DNA of 64,000 bases, from the NCBI RefSeq assembly GCF_026015985.1, contig NZ_CP110389.1, positions 4,620,001 to 4,684,000 on the forward strand. The letters run 5' to 3'. Made by a program: the position numbers and the translations under genes. A model generated the notes under the pieces. That model made no database searches. It had not been told where the DNA came from and worked only from the letters and a program-made list of their open reading frames with translations. The stretch comes from Rhodopseudomonas sp. P2A-2r (GTDB lineage Bacteria; Pseudomonadota; Alphaproteobacteria; Rhizobiales; Xanthobacteraceae). Of this stretch, positions 36,340 through 47,885 are shown piece by piece. Every line of letters starts with the position of its first letter. The first letter of the stretch is position 1.

Positions 36340-38205
36340 ATGCCGACTGCAACTGACGCCCTCACGCTGGCCGCGGATTTCGCGCCGGCCAGCTATGATG
36401 ACTGGCGCAAGCTGGTCGACGGCGTGCTCAAGGGCGCGCCGTTCGAGAAGCTGGTGAGCAAGACCTATGACGGCCTGAAGATCGCGCCGATCTACGAGCG
36501 CGCCCACGGCGCCGCACCGATCGCCGGCCGCGCTGTCGCCGCGCCATGGCAGATCATGCAGCGCATCGACCATCCCGACGCGAAGAAGGCCAACGTCCAG
36601 GCGCTGCACGATCTGGAGAACGGCGCCACCGGCCTGACGCTGGTGTTCGGCGCGTCCAACGGCGCGCGTGGCTTCGGGCTGGAGCCGACCGCCGAAACCA
36701 TCGCCACGGTTCTCGACGGCATCTTCATCGATGCCGGCATCAGTATCGAGCTCAATGTCGGGCCGCAGTCTCGGATGGCCGCGATCCATCTCGCCGAATA
36801 CATCACGGCGAAAGACATCGATCCCGCCAAATGCAACATCCGCTTCGGCCTCGATCCGCTCGGCGCCTGCGCTGTCTGGGGCTCCAGCGCCTATAACTGG
36901 TGGGAGATCGCGCCGGCCATGACCGGCGCGGTGAAGAAGCTCACGGATGCCGGCTTCAAGGGACCGTTCGTGGTCGCCGACGGCCGCGTCATTCACGACG
37001 CCGGTGGCTCCGAGGTGCAGGAGCTGGCTTTCGTGCTGGCGACCATGGTCTCCTATCTGCGCGCGCTGGAGGATGCCAACGTCGCGGTCGACGATGCCCG
37101 CCGTATGATCTATGCGCGGCTCTCCGCCGATGCCGACCAGTTCCTGACGCTGGCGAAATTCCGCGCGCTGCGGCTGCTGTGGGCGCGGGTCGAGGAAAGC
37201 TGCGGGCTCAAGCCGAAGCCGTTGTTCATCGCCGCCGAAACCGCGTGGCGGATGCTGACCCAGCGCGACCCTTACGTGAACATGCTGCGCGCCACGGTGG
37301 CAACGTTCTCCGCCGGCCTCGGCGGCGCCAACGCGATCTGCGTGCTGCCGCATACGCTTGCGCTCGGCCTGCCGGATGCCTTTGCCCGCCGCGCCGCGCG
37401 CAATACCCAGCTGGTGCTGCTGGAAGAAGCCAACCTCGCCAAGGTGTCCGATCCGGCCGCCGGCGCCGGCGGCATCGAGGCGCTGACCCAGGAGCTGTGC
37501 AACGCCGCCTGGGCGCAATTCCAGGACATCGAGAAGAACGGTGGCCTGTTTCAGGCAATCGGCAACAACCTGATCCAGCCCAAGGTGGCGGCGACCCGCG
37601 CGGCGCGGCAGGCCAGCATCGCCCGGCGACGCGAAGTGCTGACCGGCGCCAGCGAATTTCCCAATTTGCACGAGCCGCGCGCGACCGTGCTGAAGGCCAA
37701 GCCGGTGGAGGCCGCGCCCTACGGCAAGCAGAAGATCAAGTTCAATCCGCTGGAGCCGATCCGGCTGGCCGTGCCGTTCGAAGTCTTGCGCGACAAGTCC
37801 GACCATATCCTCGCCCGCAAGGGCGCGCGGCCAAAAGTGTTTCTCGCCAATCTCGGCACGCCAGCCGCCTTCACCGCCCGCGCCGGCTTCGCCAAGAGCC
37901 TGTTCGAGACCGGCGGCATCGAGGCGATCGATAGCGACGGCTTCACCGATCCTGCGGTGCTGGCCGAAGCGTTCAAGGCGTCCGGCGCGTCCTTCGCCTG
38001 CCTGTGCTCGTCCGACAAGGTCTACGCCGCCCATGCGGCCGCGGCTGCCCGGGCCCTTCAAGCCGCCGGGCCGAAGCATATCTATCTGGCAGGCAAGCCC
38101 GGCGAGCAGGAAGCCGCGCTGCGCGATGCCGGCGTGCAGGACTTTGTGTTCGCCGGCGGCGACGCGCTGGCGATGCTGAATGCCGCTTACAGACTGATGG
38201 GTTGA
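36340..38205 (+). CDS. mutA: methylmalonyl-CoA mutase, small (beta) subunit
   Basis: 621 residues. Structural partner of MutB in succinyl-CoA/methylmalonyl-CoA interconversion. It contains the TIM-barrel part of the family (WQIMQRIDHPDAKKANVQAL; LVFGASNGARGFGLEPT; NTQLVLLEEANLAKVSDPAAG). The C-terminal B12-fold lacks the D-x-H-x-x-G histidine, as expected for the catalytically inactive subunit. It is followed by GFA, a 49-codon gene and mutB in tight spacing. Start ATG at 36340 has GGGAG upstream. Confidence 0.9.
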   Translation: MPTATDALTLAADFAPASYDDWRKLVDGVLKGAPFEKLVSKTYDGLKIAPIYERAHGAAPIAGRAVAAPWQIMQRIDHPDAKKANVQALHDLENGATGLTLVFGASNGARGFGLEPTAETIATVLDGIFIDAGISIELNVGPQSRMAAIHLAEYITAKDIDPAKCNIRFGLDPLGACAVWGSSAYNWWEIAPAMTGAVKKLTDAGFKGPFVVADGRVIHDAGGSEVQELAFVLATMVSYLRALEDANVAVDDARRMIYARLSADADQFLTLAKFRALRLLWARVEESCGLKPKPLFIAAETAWRMLTQRDPYVNMLRATVATFSAGLGGANAICVLPHTLALGLPDAFARRAARNTQLVLLEEANLAKVSDPAAGAGGIEALTQELCNAAWAQFQDIEKNGGLFQAIGNNLIQPKVAATRAARQASIARRREVLTGASEFPNLHEPRATVLKAKPVEAAPYGKQKIKFNPLEPIRLAVPFEVLRDKSDHILARKGARPKVFLANLGTPAAFTARAGFAKSLFETGGIEAIDSDGFTDPAVLAEAFKASGASFACLCSSDKVYAAHAAAAARALQAAGPKHIYLAGKPGEQEAALRDAGVQDFVFAGGDALAMLNAAYRLMG

Positions 38206-38207
38206 AC

Positions 38208-38672
38208 ATGGCAGAGGCGCGCGACCCCGTCCTGACCGGTGGCTGCCAGTGCGGCGCGGTGCGCTTCGCCGTCTACGCCGTGCCGACCCGCGTCGCCATC
38301 TGCCATTGCCGGATGTGCCAGAAGGCAACCGGCGCGCCGTTCGCCTCCCTGGCCGACATTCCCTTGGAGAATTTTACCTGGACACGCGGCACGCCCGAGA
38401 CATTTCGCTCGTCCTCGATCGGCGAACGCGATTTCTGCGCCGCCTGCGGCACCCCGCTCAGCTATCGCGAGACCGGCGGGCCCAAGATCGAGATTACCAC
38501 CGGCGCCTTCGACCGGCCGGATCGCGTGATCCCATCACAGCAGTTCGGCACCGAATCCCGGCTGGGCTGGGTCGCCACCATCACCAACATGCCCAGCAAG
38601 AGCACGCTGCAGAACTACGGCGCCGACAAGCTTGGCGGTATTGCCAGTTACCAGCATCCGGATCATGAGTGA
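38208..38672 (+). CDS. GFA family protein (glutathione-dependent formaldehyde-activating enzyme fold)
   Basis: 154 residues from the ATG at 38208, two bases after the mutA stop. Zinc-binding cysteine sets: GGCQCGAVRF, CHCRMCQKATG and FCAACGTPLSY. GFA-fold proteins include Gfa and many of unknown substrate. Its place inside the mut operon hints at coping with a reactive by-product of propionate metabolism, by inference only. The stop is 20 bases before the next ATG. Confidence 0.87.
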   Translation: MAEARDPVLTGGCQCGAVRFAVYAVPTRVAICHCRMCQKATGAPFASLADIPLENFTWTRGTPETFRSSSIGERDFCAACGTPLSYRETGGPKIEITTGAFDRPDRVIPSQQFGTESRLGWVATITNMPSKSTLQNYGADKLGGIASYQHPDHE

Positions 38673-38691
38673 GGCACAAGGACGTAGCAAA

Positions 38692-38837
38692 ATGATTGGT
38701 CTGCTTTTCGATGTCCTGATGTGGCCTTTCGAGAAAGTGATGAAGAAAGTGCTGTCCAAAGGGCGACCGGATGACCCCGTTTACAAAAAGAACGTTCAGG
38801 ACTTGATCGAACGCAATCGACGACTTGAGAAATCAGA

Positions 38838-38841
<4 letters not shown>
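38692..38841 (+). CDS. 49-residue conserved-context protein in the methylmalonyl-CoA mutase operon
   Basis: ATG at 38692 with AAGGA at the right distance. An in-frame ATG at 38665 lacks such a site. The N-terminus is amphipathic and aromatic ([19 protein letters not shown]). The rest is highly charged and helical ([15 protein letters not shown]). No family is recognised. The stop overlaps the mutB start by four bases (ATGA), so translation is coupled. It might be a MutB-associated microprotein or only a spacer cistron. Confidence 0.6.
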
Positions 38842-40993
<2,152 letters not shown>

Positions 40994-41137
40994 CGCGATG
41001 AAGCATGTGACGATTGGGATATTATGCAGGTTCACTTGCTATTCTTGAAATCCTTCGTCGAACGCCGCATCGCTGAATCCGGCAACTGACATGTTGCTAA
41101 TGCCGCGCCCGTATCCTCCCACTGCACCGGTACTAAA

Positions 41138-41914
41138 ATGTCCTTCCTCGTCCGCGCCTCCTTGCTGCTCGCCTGTTTCGCGCTCGCCGCGCCCGCCTTC
41201 GCCGCCCAGCCGAAACCGGATTTCGCGCTGAAAACAAAATCGCTCGATGCGTCGGTCATTCTGGACAAGAACGTCAAGGCCGATCCGGCGCTGGCGGCGA
41301 ACTGCCTTGCCGAGGGCAAGAAATGGGTGGCAACCAGCCGCGCCGATGCCGACAAGGAGCGCAAGGCAACGCCGGACATGTTCCGCAACGGCGCCTGGAC
41401 CGTCGAGCGCAGCTACGACACCCGCTCGGTGGTCGCCGACCGCTATGTCAGCATTGTCAGGAACGACTATACCAACACCGGCGGCGCGCATCCCAACACC
41501 GACCTCGACACCATCCTGTGGGACCGGCGAGCGGCCAAGCGCATCAGCATCCGGCCGTTCTTCACCGAGACCGCCAACAACGGACCGGCGCTGACTGCGA
41601 TCCGCAATGCTGTCGTCGCTGCGCTCACCGCCGAGAAGAAGAAGCGCGGCATCGATCCGCGCGCCGACAGCGACTGGGCCAAGGGCATCGAGCCCAATCT
41701 GCTGAAGCTCGGCGCGGTGACGCTGGCGCCGTCGACCGAGGCCGGCAAGAGTTCGGGGCTGACGTTCCACTATCCGCCCGATGCCGTAGGCTCACATGTG
41801 GAGGGCGGCTATGTCGCCTTCGTGCCCTGGCCGGTGCTGAAGCCCTATCTGAGCGCGGAAGGCGTCGCGATCTTCGGCGGCGACCGGCCGAAGGGCGACG
41901 ATGACGAGCCCTAG
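41138..41914 (+). CDS. DUF3298/RsiV-like secreted protein
   Basis: 258 residues. Signal peptide residues 1-23 (SFLVRASLLLACFALAAPAFA). A DUF4163-like first half contains SYDTRSVVADRYVSIV. The second half holds the DUF3298 signature NTGGAHPNTDLDTILWD and YVAFVPWPVLKPYL. Periplasmic or secreted; DUF3298 domains are found in RsiV and PdaC, where they bind lysozyme or glycans. It overlaps meaB by 14 bases, so the two are co-translated although the functions look unrelated. Confidence 0.85.
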   Translation: MSFLVRASLLLACFALAAPAFAAQPKPDFALKTKSLDASVILDKNVKADPALAANCLAEGKKWVATSRADADKERKATPDMFRNGAWTVERSYDTRSVVADRYVSIVRNDYTNTGGAHPNTDLDTILWDRRAAKRISIRPFFTETANNGPALTAIRNAVVAALTAEKKKRGIDPRADSDWAKGIEPNLLKLGAVTLAPSTEAGKSSGLTFHYPPDAVGSHVEGGYVAFVPWPVLKPYLSAEGVAIFGGDRPKGDDDEP

Positions 41915-42890
41915 ACCCATCGACATCATCGCGCTGGCGGCGGACGTGCGCGCGGGCTCGCGCGCGGCGCTGGCGCGCGCCATCACGCTGGTGGAAAGCC
42001 GCCGCGCCGATCATCAGGCCAAGGCGCGCGAACTGGTGCAGGCACTGCTGCCCGACACCGGCCGCGCCATGCGCGTTGGCATCACCGGCTCGCCCGGCGT
42101 CGGCAAATCGACGACGATCGACGTGCTCGGCATGTATCTCATCGCGCAGGGCCACAAGGTCGCGGTGCTAGCGGTGGATCCCTCCTCGGCGCGCACCGGC
42201 GGCTCGATCCTCGGCGACAAGACGCGAATGGCGCAGCTGTCGGCGTCCGAGGCGGCGTATATCCGCCCTTCGCCGTCCTCGGGCACGCTGGGCGGCGTCG
42301 CGGCGAAGACCCGCGAGGCGATGCTGCTGTGCGAGGCCGCGGGCTTCGACGTGGTGCTGGTGGAAACCGTCGGCATCGGCCAGTCGGAAACCGCGGTCTG
42401 CGACATGACCGACTTCTTTCTCGCTCTCATGCTGCCCGGCGGCGGCGACGAGTTGCAGGGCATCAAGAAGGGCCTGATCGAGCTCGCCGACATGATCGCC
42501 ATCAACAAGGCCGACGGCGACAACCTCAAGCGCGCCACTATCACTGCCGGCGACTATCGCGGCGCGCTGCATATCCTGGCGCCGCGCAGCGAACACTGGC
42601 ACCCACCGGTGCTGACCTATTCGGCGATGGCGGGCACCGGGATCGCCGAACTCTGGCAGAAGATCTGCGAGCATCGCACCGCGATGCTGGCCTGTGGCGA
42701 TTTCGAAGCGCGACGGCGCCAGCAGCAGGTGAAGTGGATGTGGACCATGCTGGAGCAGCGCATGATGGCGCGGCTGCGCGCCGATCCCGCCATCCGCGCG
42801 CGGGTCAAACAGGTGGAGCATGAGGTGGCCGACGGTCGCATCACCCCGGCGTTGGCCGCCGAGCAGATAGCCACATTGCTGAAGGAGTGA
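41901..42890 (+). CDS. meaB: methylmalonyl-CoA mutase-associated GTPase MeaB
   Basis: 329 residues. G3E GTPase that loads and protects the cobalamin cofactor of methylmalonyl-CoA mutase. P-loop GITGSPGVGKST at 60-71, VDPSSARTGGSILGDKTRM, switch/Walker B VLVETVGIGQSE and the G4 motif INKADGDN. The C-terminal dimerisation helices are present. It is about 900 bases downstream of mutB, in the same direction, consistent with one functional unit. ATG start lies within the preceding gene. Confidence 0.94.
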   Translation: MTSPRPIDIIALAADVRAGSRAALARAITLVESRRADHQAKARELVQALLPDTGRAMRVGITGSPGVGKSTTIDVLGMYLIAQGHKVAVLAVDPSSARTGGSILGDKTRMAQLSASEAAYIRPSPSSGTLGGVAAKTREAMLLCEAAGFDVVLVETVGIGQSETAVCDMTDFFLALMLPGGGDELQGIKKGLIELADMIAINKADGDNLKRATITAGDYRGALHILAPRSEHWHPPVLTYSAMAGTGIAELWQKICEHRTAMLACGDFEARRRQQQVKWMWTMLEQRMMARLRADPAIRARVKQVEHEVADGRITPALAAEQIATLLKE

Positions 42891-42891
42891 C

Positions 42892-43569
42892 ATGACCGCT
42901 CCCCTGCGCATCCTGATCACCGGCTTCGGCCCCTTCCCCGGCGCGCCGGTCAATCCGACCCAGCCGCTTGTGGCGCGGCTGCAAAGACTGCGACGGCCGG
43001 CGTTCGCCGAGGTGGAACGCATCGCGCACATCTTTCCGGTGAGTTATGGCGCGGTCGATCGCGACCTGCCGCAACTGCTGGCCCAGCATCGGCCGCATGC
43101 GCTGCTGATGTTCGGCCTCGCTGCGCGCACGCCGTTCATCCGCGTCGAGACCCGCGCCCGCAATGCCGTCACCATGCTGTGGCCCGACGCCGCGCATACG
43201 CGGGTGCGGCAGGCCTGCATCGTGCCCGGCAAGGACGCGCAAAACTTCGGTCCGCACACCGCCAGGCTGCTGCGCGCGGCGCTGGCCAGCGGCGTCGACG
43301 TCCGCGCCTCGCGCGATGCCGGGCGCTATCTGTGCAACTATCTGAGCTGGCGCGGCATCGAGACCACAAGGCTGCCCGACGGCCCGCGGCTCGCCGCCTT
43401 CATCCACGTGCCGCTGCCGGCGCGCGATGCCGCCTCCAGGCGGATGACCGGGGAACAGCTGGTGGACGCCGGCGAAGCCTTGCTGCTGGAAATGATCCGG
43501 CTGACGCGGGCGCGGCTGCGGGAGGCCCGCGGAGGGAACTTGCCGGGACTCACTCCGGTATTTGCCTAA
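42892..43569 (+). CDS. pyroglutamyl-peptidase I family (C15) cysteine peptidase
   Basis: 225 residues, starting one base after meaB. Opens ILITGFGPFPGAPVNPT as in Pcp. The triad is visible: Glu86 (RVETRARN), Cys148 (GRYLCNYL) and His172 (FIHVPLP). It would remove N-terminal pyroglutamate from peptides. The segment equivalent to GxxGGR is AART, a departure that may alter specificity. Its stop overlaps an upstream extension of the MFS frame but not its likely start. Confidence 0.85.
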   Translation: MTAPLRILITGFGPFPGAPVNPTQPLVARLQRLRRPAFAEVERIAHIFPVSYGAVDRDLPQLLAQHRPHALLMFGLAARTPFIRVETRARNAVTMLWPDAAHTRVRQACIVPGKDAQNFGPHTARLLRAALASGVDVRASRDAGRYLCNYLSWRGIETTRLPDGPRLAAFIHVPLPARDAASRRMTGEQLVDAGEALLLEMIRLTRARLREARGGNLPGLTPVFA

Positions 43570-43687
43570 ATCTTGCCAAGAACCTGAACAGGCGCCCTTG
43601 TTTGCGTGCGGCAGCCATGCAGATGGCTCGCTTGTGCACCGCAGCATGGATGGCCTAAGTGGCGCCTTCTCGAAAGGACGCCCGTTC

Positions 43688-44935
43688 GTGACCGACATCA
43701 ATGCCGACGCGTGGGTATCTTCCACCCACCGCCCCATGGGGTTTCCCGAGTTCCTGCTGATGATCGCCGCGATCATGGCGCTGAACCCGCTGGCCATGGA
43801 CATCATGCTGCCGGCGCTGCCGGAGATCGGCGCGGCGTTCCGCATCAGCGACGGCAACCGGCTGCAGCTGTTGCTGTCGGCGTTCCTAGTGGGCTTCGGG
43901 GTCGCCCAGTTCGCCATCGGCCCGCTGGCGGACCGGTTCGGCCGGCGGTCGATCCTGCTCATCGGCATGACCGTCTATTGCATCGCCAGCCTGCTGGCGA
44001 TCGTGGCGCCGTCATTCGAAACCCTGTTGCTGGCCCGCGTGCTGCAGGGACTGGGCACCGCCGCCACCCGCGTCATCGCCACCTCGATCGTGCGCGACTG
44101 TTACACCGGCCGCCGCATGGCCAGCGTGATGTCGCTGGCGATGATGGTGTTCATCTCCGTGCCCATCATCGCGCCGTCATTCGGGCAAGCGGTGATGCTG
44201 ATGACCCAGTGGCGCGGCATCTTCATCGTCCTGATGGTCTATGGCGTGCTGGCGCTGATCTGGAGCGCGCTGCGGATGCCGGAAACCCTGCCGCTGTCGG
44301 AGCGCAAATCGCTGGCAGTTCGCGATGTCCTCGGCGCCTACTGGACCACCATCTCGAACCGGCAGACGCTGGGCTATGCCCTGGCGGCCGGCGCGGTGCA
44401 GGGCTCGCTGTTCGGCTATGTCTTCATGTCGGAGCAGATCTTCACCGAGATCTATCACCTCGGGCATTACTTTCCGCTCGCCTTCGCCGGCGTCGCCCTC
44501 GGCATCGCCATCGCGGGCTTCATCAATTCGCGTTTCGTCGGCACGATCGGCATGCGGGTGATGTCCCATAGCGGGCTGGTCGCCTATGTCGCTGTCGGCG
44601 CGGCCATGCTCGCAGCGGCGAAGCTCAACTTCCTGCCGCTGGCGCTGTTCATGGCGCTGTCGGCGACGATGATGTTCACCTTCGGCCTGATGTTCGCCAA
44701 CTTCACCGCCATGGCGATGGAGCCGCAGGGCCACATTGCCGGGACCGCCTCGTCGCTGTACGGCACCGTGACCACCCTGCTGGGAATCGGCATCGGCTAC
44801 ACCATCGGCCAAGCCTACAACGGCACGCTGTTGCCGTTCGCTACCGGCTTCTTCCTCTGCACCCTGGCGGCGCTGGCCGTCGTGGCGGTGGTGGAAAAGG
44901 GCCGCCTGTTCGCACCCCACAAGAGGGTGTGCTGA
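43688..44935 (+). CDS. Bcr/CflA-type multidrug efflux MFS transporter
   Basis: 415 residues from a GTG at 43688 with AAAGGAC upstream. A longer frame from 43562 overlaps the peptidase gene and adds a non-membrane tail. Twelve hydrophobic helices; motif A-like GPLADRFGRRSILLIG after helix 2, and RVLQGLGTAATRVIATSIVRD in helix 4-5, as in Bcr/CflA drug:H+ antiporters. It is in the inner membrane. The substrate is unknown. Confidence 0.88.
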   Translation: MTDINADAWVSSTHRPMGFPEFLLMIAAIMALNPLAMDIMLPALPEIGAAFRISDGNRLQLLLSAFLVGFGVAQFAIGPLADRFGRRSILLIGMTVYCIASLLAIVAPSFETLLLARVLQGLGTAATRVIATSIVRDCYTGRRMASVMSLAMMVFISVPIIAPSFGQAVMLMTQWRGIFIVLMVYGVLALIWSALRMPETLPLSERKSLAVRDVLGAYWTTISNRQTLGYALAAGAVQGSLFGYVFMSEQIFTEIYHLGHYFPLAFAGVALGIAIAGFINSRFVGTIGMRVMSHSGLVAYVAVGAAMLAAAKLNFLPLALFMALSATMMFTFGLMFANFTAMAMEPQGHIAGTASSLYGTVTTLLGIGIGYTIGQAYNGTLLPFATGFFLCTLAALAVVAVVEKGRLFAPHKRVC

Positions 44936-45011
44936 CCGTCGCCATTATTGGCGACTCCCGGGTGAACCCGGAACCCGTTTGAACGTTGTCCATTTTTACC
45001 GGAGCGATCCG

Positions 45012-45314
45012 ATGCCCTATGCGCTGTTCTGTGACGATGCCAAGTTGAGCAGGTCCTACCCCACCGAAGCCGACGTCTGGAAACTGGCGCGCGACAGCGG
45101 ACTCGTGACCGACATCGAAACCAAGGCCGCACAGCCGACGCCGCGCCGCGTGCTCGACAACGACTACGAAATCCGGCCATGCGAGGCCGAGCCCGGCGAA
45201 TGCCCGGAAAAGAACAAGGTCGCCGCGCGCGAAGAAAAAGACTTTCAGCTCGAGCTGAAATCGCCGAAGTCCGAGCCGAACGAAGATCTCAGCCCGCTGA
45301 AGCGTTCGGCCTGA
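45012..45314 (+). CDS. small acidic hypothetical protein
   Basis: 100 residues from the ATG at 45012 (MPYALFCDDAKLSRSYPTEAD), with GGAGCG upstream. The C-terminal half is charged (REEKDFQLELKSPKSEPNED). No signal peptide or membrane segment. I recall similar short proteins in Bradyrhizobium, without function. A strong terminator follows immediately, supporting a real monocistronic gene. Confidence 0.65.
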   Translation: MPYALFCDDAKLSRSYPTEADVWKLARDSGLVTDIETKAAQPTPRRVLDNDYEIRPCEAEPGECPEKNKVAAREEKDFQLELKSPKSEPNEDLSPLKRSA

Positions 45315-45318
45315 TCCC

Positions 45319-45350
45319 CCTCGCTGCCAACGCAGCGAGGTTTGTTTCTT
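45319..45350 (+). terminator. intrinsic terminator
   Basis: Nine-base stem CCTCGCTGC / GCAGCGAGG with loop CAAC, then TTTGTTTCTT. It starts five bases after the preceding stop codon. Confidence 0.88.
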
Positions 45351-45383
45351 GCGGACATCCGGGACAGGAGTGTCAATCCCGGC

Positions 45384-46418
45384 TCAGCTTGCGCTGATAT
45401 CAAGCACCACTCGCGCCGGAACGTCGCCGCTTTTCAGGCGGTCGAACACCGAGTTGATCGCCGACAGCGGCTGCAGCTCTATGTCTGCCTTGACCTTGCC
45501 CTCGGCGCCGAACGCCAGTGCCTCGGCCATGTCGCCGCGGGTGCCGACGAACGAACCGCGGATGGTGATGCAGTTGGCCACCACGTCGAACAACGGGACC
45601 GGGAAATCGCCGGGCGGCAGACCGACCAGCACGCAGGTGCCGCGCTTGCGCGCCATGCCGATGCCCTGCTTGAAGGCGACGAGCGATGGCGCCGTGATCA
45701 GCACGCCATGGGCGCCGCCGCTGGTCCCCTTGCGCACCGCTTCCACCGCGTCAGGCGATTTGGCGTTGACCACCAGGTCGGCGCCGAGCTTGGTGGCGTG
45801 GGCCAGCTTGCGGTCGTCGATGTCGACAGCGCAGACCTGCAGGCCCATCGCCTTGGCGTACTGGATCGCGAGGTGCCCGAGACCGCCGGCGCCGGAAATC
45901 ACCATCCATTCGCCGGGCCGGACGTCGGCCACCTTGATGCCCTTGTAGGTGGTGATGCCGGCGCAGATCAGCGGCGCGGCCTGCTGCGGGGTCAACCCAT
46001 CGGGAATGTGCGCGACATAGTTGGGGTCGGCGATGATGTAGTCGGCGAAGCCGCCGTTCTTGGTGTAGCCGCCGAACTCCGCTTCGCCGCACACGGTTTC
46101 CCAGGCAGCCAGGCAATGCTCGCAGTGACCGCAGGCCGAATACAGCCATGGCACACCGATGCGATCGCCCTCCTTGACGATGGTGACGCCGGCGCCCACC
46201 GCAGCTACCCGTCCGATGCCTTCATGGCCGGGAATGAACGGCAGATTCGGCTTCAGCGGCCAGTCGCCGCTCGCCGCATGCAGGTCGGTATGACAAACGC
46301 CGCAGGCCTCGGTCTTCACCAGAATCTGGCCCGGACCGGGCGTGGGCACATCCCACTCCCGCAGTTGCAGAGGCTTGCCGAATTCTTCGACGACGGCGCA
46401 TTGCATCTTAAGTGCCAT
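45384..46418 (-). CDS. adhP: zinc-dependent alcohol dehydrogenase
   Basis: 344 residues, MDR superfamily. Catalytic zinc ligands Cys42 (ACGVCHTDLH) and His65 (GHEGIGRV); structural zinc cysteines in SACGHCEHCLAAWETVC at 96-110. NAD-binding Rossmann motif GAGGLGHLAIQYAKAMG. Closest in layout to AdhP-type propanol-preferring/ethanol dehydrogenases. It is downstream of an aldehyde dehydrogenase on the same strand, so the two probably oxidise an alcohol to the acid in sequence. Confidence 0.92.
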   Translation of the reverse strand: MALKMQCAVVEEFGKPLQLREWDVPTPGPGQILVKTEACGVCHTDLHAASGDWPLKPNLPFIPGHEGIGRVAAVGAGVTIVKEGDRIGVPWLYSACGHCEHCLAAWETVCGEAEFGGYTKNGGFADYIIADPNYVAHIPDGLTPQQAAPLICAGITTYKGIKVADVRPGEWMVISGAGGLGHLAIQYAKAMGLQVCAVDIDDRKLAHATKLGADLVVNAKSPDAVEAVRKGTSGGAHGVLITAPSLVAFKQGIGMARKRGTCVLVGLPPGDFPVPLFDVVANCITIRGSFVGTRGDMAEALAFGAEGKVKADIELQPLSAINSVFDRLKSGDVPARVVLDISAS

Positions 46419-46502
46419 GACGATGTCCTGTTCAGAGAGTGAGCGGAATGGACAATGCGACGCCTGCGCATCGCCCGATGAAAGGAACCTTGCGCAACGG
46501 CG

Positions 46503-47885
46503 CTACAGCGGTGCGTCAACGATGTTGATGCGAACCAGCTTCTTGTTGACGAAGGCCTGGATGCCCATGTCGCCCAGTTCGCGGCCATAGCCGGAATTCT
46601 TGATGCCGCCGAACGGCAGTTCGGCGTCCGACCAGGAGATATTGTTGATGAACATCATCCCGGTCTCGACCCGGCTCGCGACGCGCTTGCCGCGCTCGAT
46701 ATCCCCCGTGAAGACCGACCCGCCGAGGCCGAAGTCGGAATCGTTGGCCAGCGCAATCGCCGCGTCCTCATCCTTGACCCGGAAGAACATCGCCACCGGA
46801 CCGAAGAACTCATCGCGAAAGGCCGGATTGGCGGGCGCCACATCGGTCAGGATCGTCGGCTGCATGTAGGCGCCAACGCGATCGACGCGCTTGCCGCCCA
46901 TCGCCACCTTGGCGCCGTTGGCGACCGCAACGTCGACTTGGCCGAGCAGCTCCACCAGTGCGCCTTCCGACGACATCGGGCCGAGCGTGGTCTTTTCATC
47001 CAGCGGATCGCCGGCCTCGAGCGCGCCCAGCGCCAGCTTGAACTTTTCGAGAAACGCATCGGCGACGCTGTCGACGACGATGAAGCGCTTGGCCGCACAA
47101 CAGGTCTGGCCGGTGTTGTACATGCGGCCCCACAGCGCCCATTTGACGGTATGCTCCATGTCGGCATCGTCGAGCACGATGAAGGCGTCGCTGCCGCCGA
47201 GCTCCATCGACGACGGCTTGAGGTTCTGCCCGGCGCGCGCGGCGATGCTGCGGCCGGCCGGCACGCTGCCGGTCAATGCCACGCCCTTGATGCGGCGATC
47301 GTCGATGACGCGGTCCGACTGGTCATGGGTGACGAACAGGTTGGTGTAGAGCCCGGCCGGCGCGCCGGCGTCGATCCACAACTGTTCGAAGTCGATGGCG
47401 CATTGCGGGACATTGCTCGCATGCTTCACCACCAGCACATTGCCGGCCATCAGATGCGGACCGGCGACGCGAGCGAGTTGATAGCAGGGGAAATTCCACG
47501 GCTCCACGCAGAAGATCACGCCGATCGGCGTGCTTTCCATATGGGCCTCGCCGGCGGTCGGATGCAGCGGCTGCGGCGCCAGGAAGCGCTCGGCATTCTC
47601 TGCGTAGTAAGACAGGATGCTCGAACTGAACTCGACCTCGCCGCGCGCCTCATGGATGCGCTTGCCCATTTCCAGGGTCAGCGTGCGTGCATAGAGGTCG
47701 GCCTTCTCGTGCAGCAGCTCGGCCGCCCTGGCGACAATCACCGCGCGCTCGGCATAGGTCTTGCGCCGCCACATCTCGTAGCACTGCGCGGCCTGTGCCA
47801 GTTTCTGCTCGAGCTGCGCGTCCGTCAGCGGTTCGAATGTCCTGAGGACTTTTCCGGTGGCGGGATTGAGACTCTGATAGGCCAT
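46503..47885 (-). CDS. NAD(P)-dependent aldehyde dehydrogenase (succinate-semialdehyde type)
   Basis: 460 residues. Catalytic Cys262 in NTGQTCCAAKRF, general-base Glu228 in MELGGSDAF and cofactor region EPWNFPCYQ. C-terminal VNKKLVRIN. The short length and MAYQSLNPATGKV opening resemble the Sad/SSADH subgroup acting on succinate semialdehyde and related aldehydes. It is upstream of adhP, 84 bases apart, presumably in one operon. Substrate is inferred only from subgroup and neighbour. Confidence 0.9.
   Translation of the reverse strand: MAYQSLNPATGKVLRTFEPLTDAQLEQKLAQAAQCYEMWRRKTYAERAVIVARAAELLHEKADLYARTLTLEMGKRIHEARGEVEFSSSILSYYAENAERFLAPQPLHPTAGEAHMESTPIGVIFCVEPWNFPCYQLARVAGPHLMAGNVLVVKHASNVPQCAIDFEQLWIDAGAPAGLYTNLFVTHDQSDRVIDDRRIKGVALTGSVPAGRSIAARAGQNLKPSSMELGGSDAFIVLDDADMEHTVKWALWGRMYNTGQTCCAAKRFIVVDSVADAFLEKFKLALGALEAGDPLDEKTTLGPMSSEGALVELLGQVDVAVANGAKVAMGGKRVDRVGAYMQPTILTDVAPANPAFRDEFFGPVAMFFRVKDEDAAIALANDSDFGLGGSVFTGDIERGKRVASRVETGMMFINNISWSDAELPFGGIKNSGYGRELGDMGIQAFVNKKLVRINIVDAPL

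Noticed and set aside
35950..38328. Very long minus-strand open frame (792 codons) opposite mutA and folK
   Set aside because: High-GC antisense shadow: no family resemblance, His/Arg/Gly-rich composition, and it covers well-supported genes on the other strand. The same applies to minus-strand frames over mutB and the plus-strand frame 5685-7703 over the patatin/GGDEF genes.
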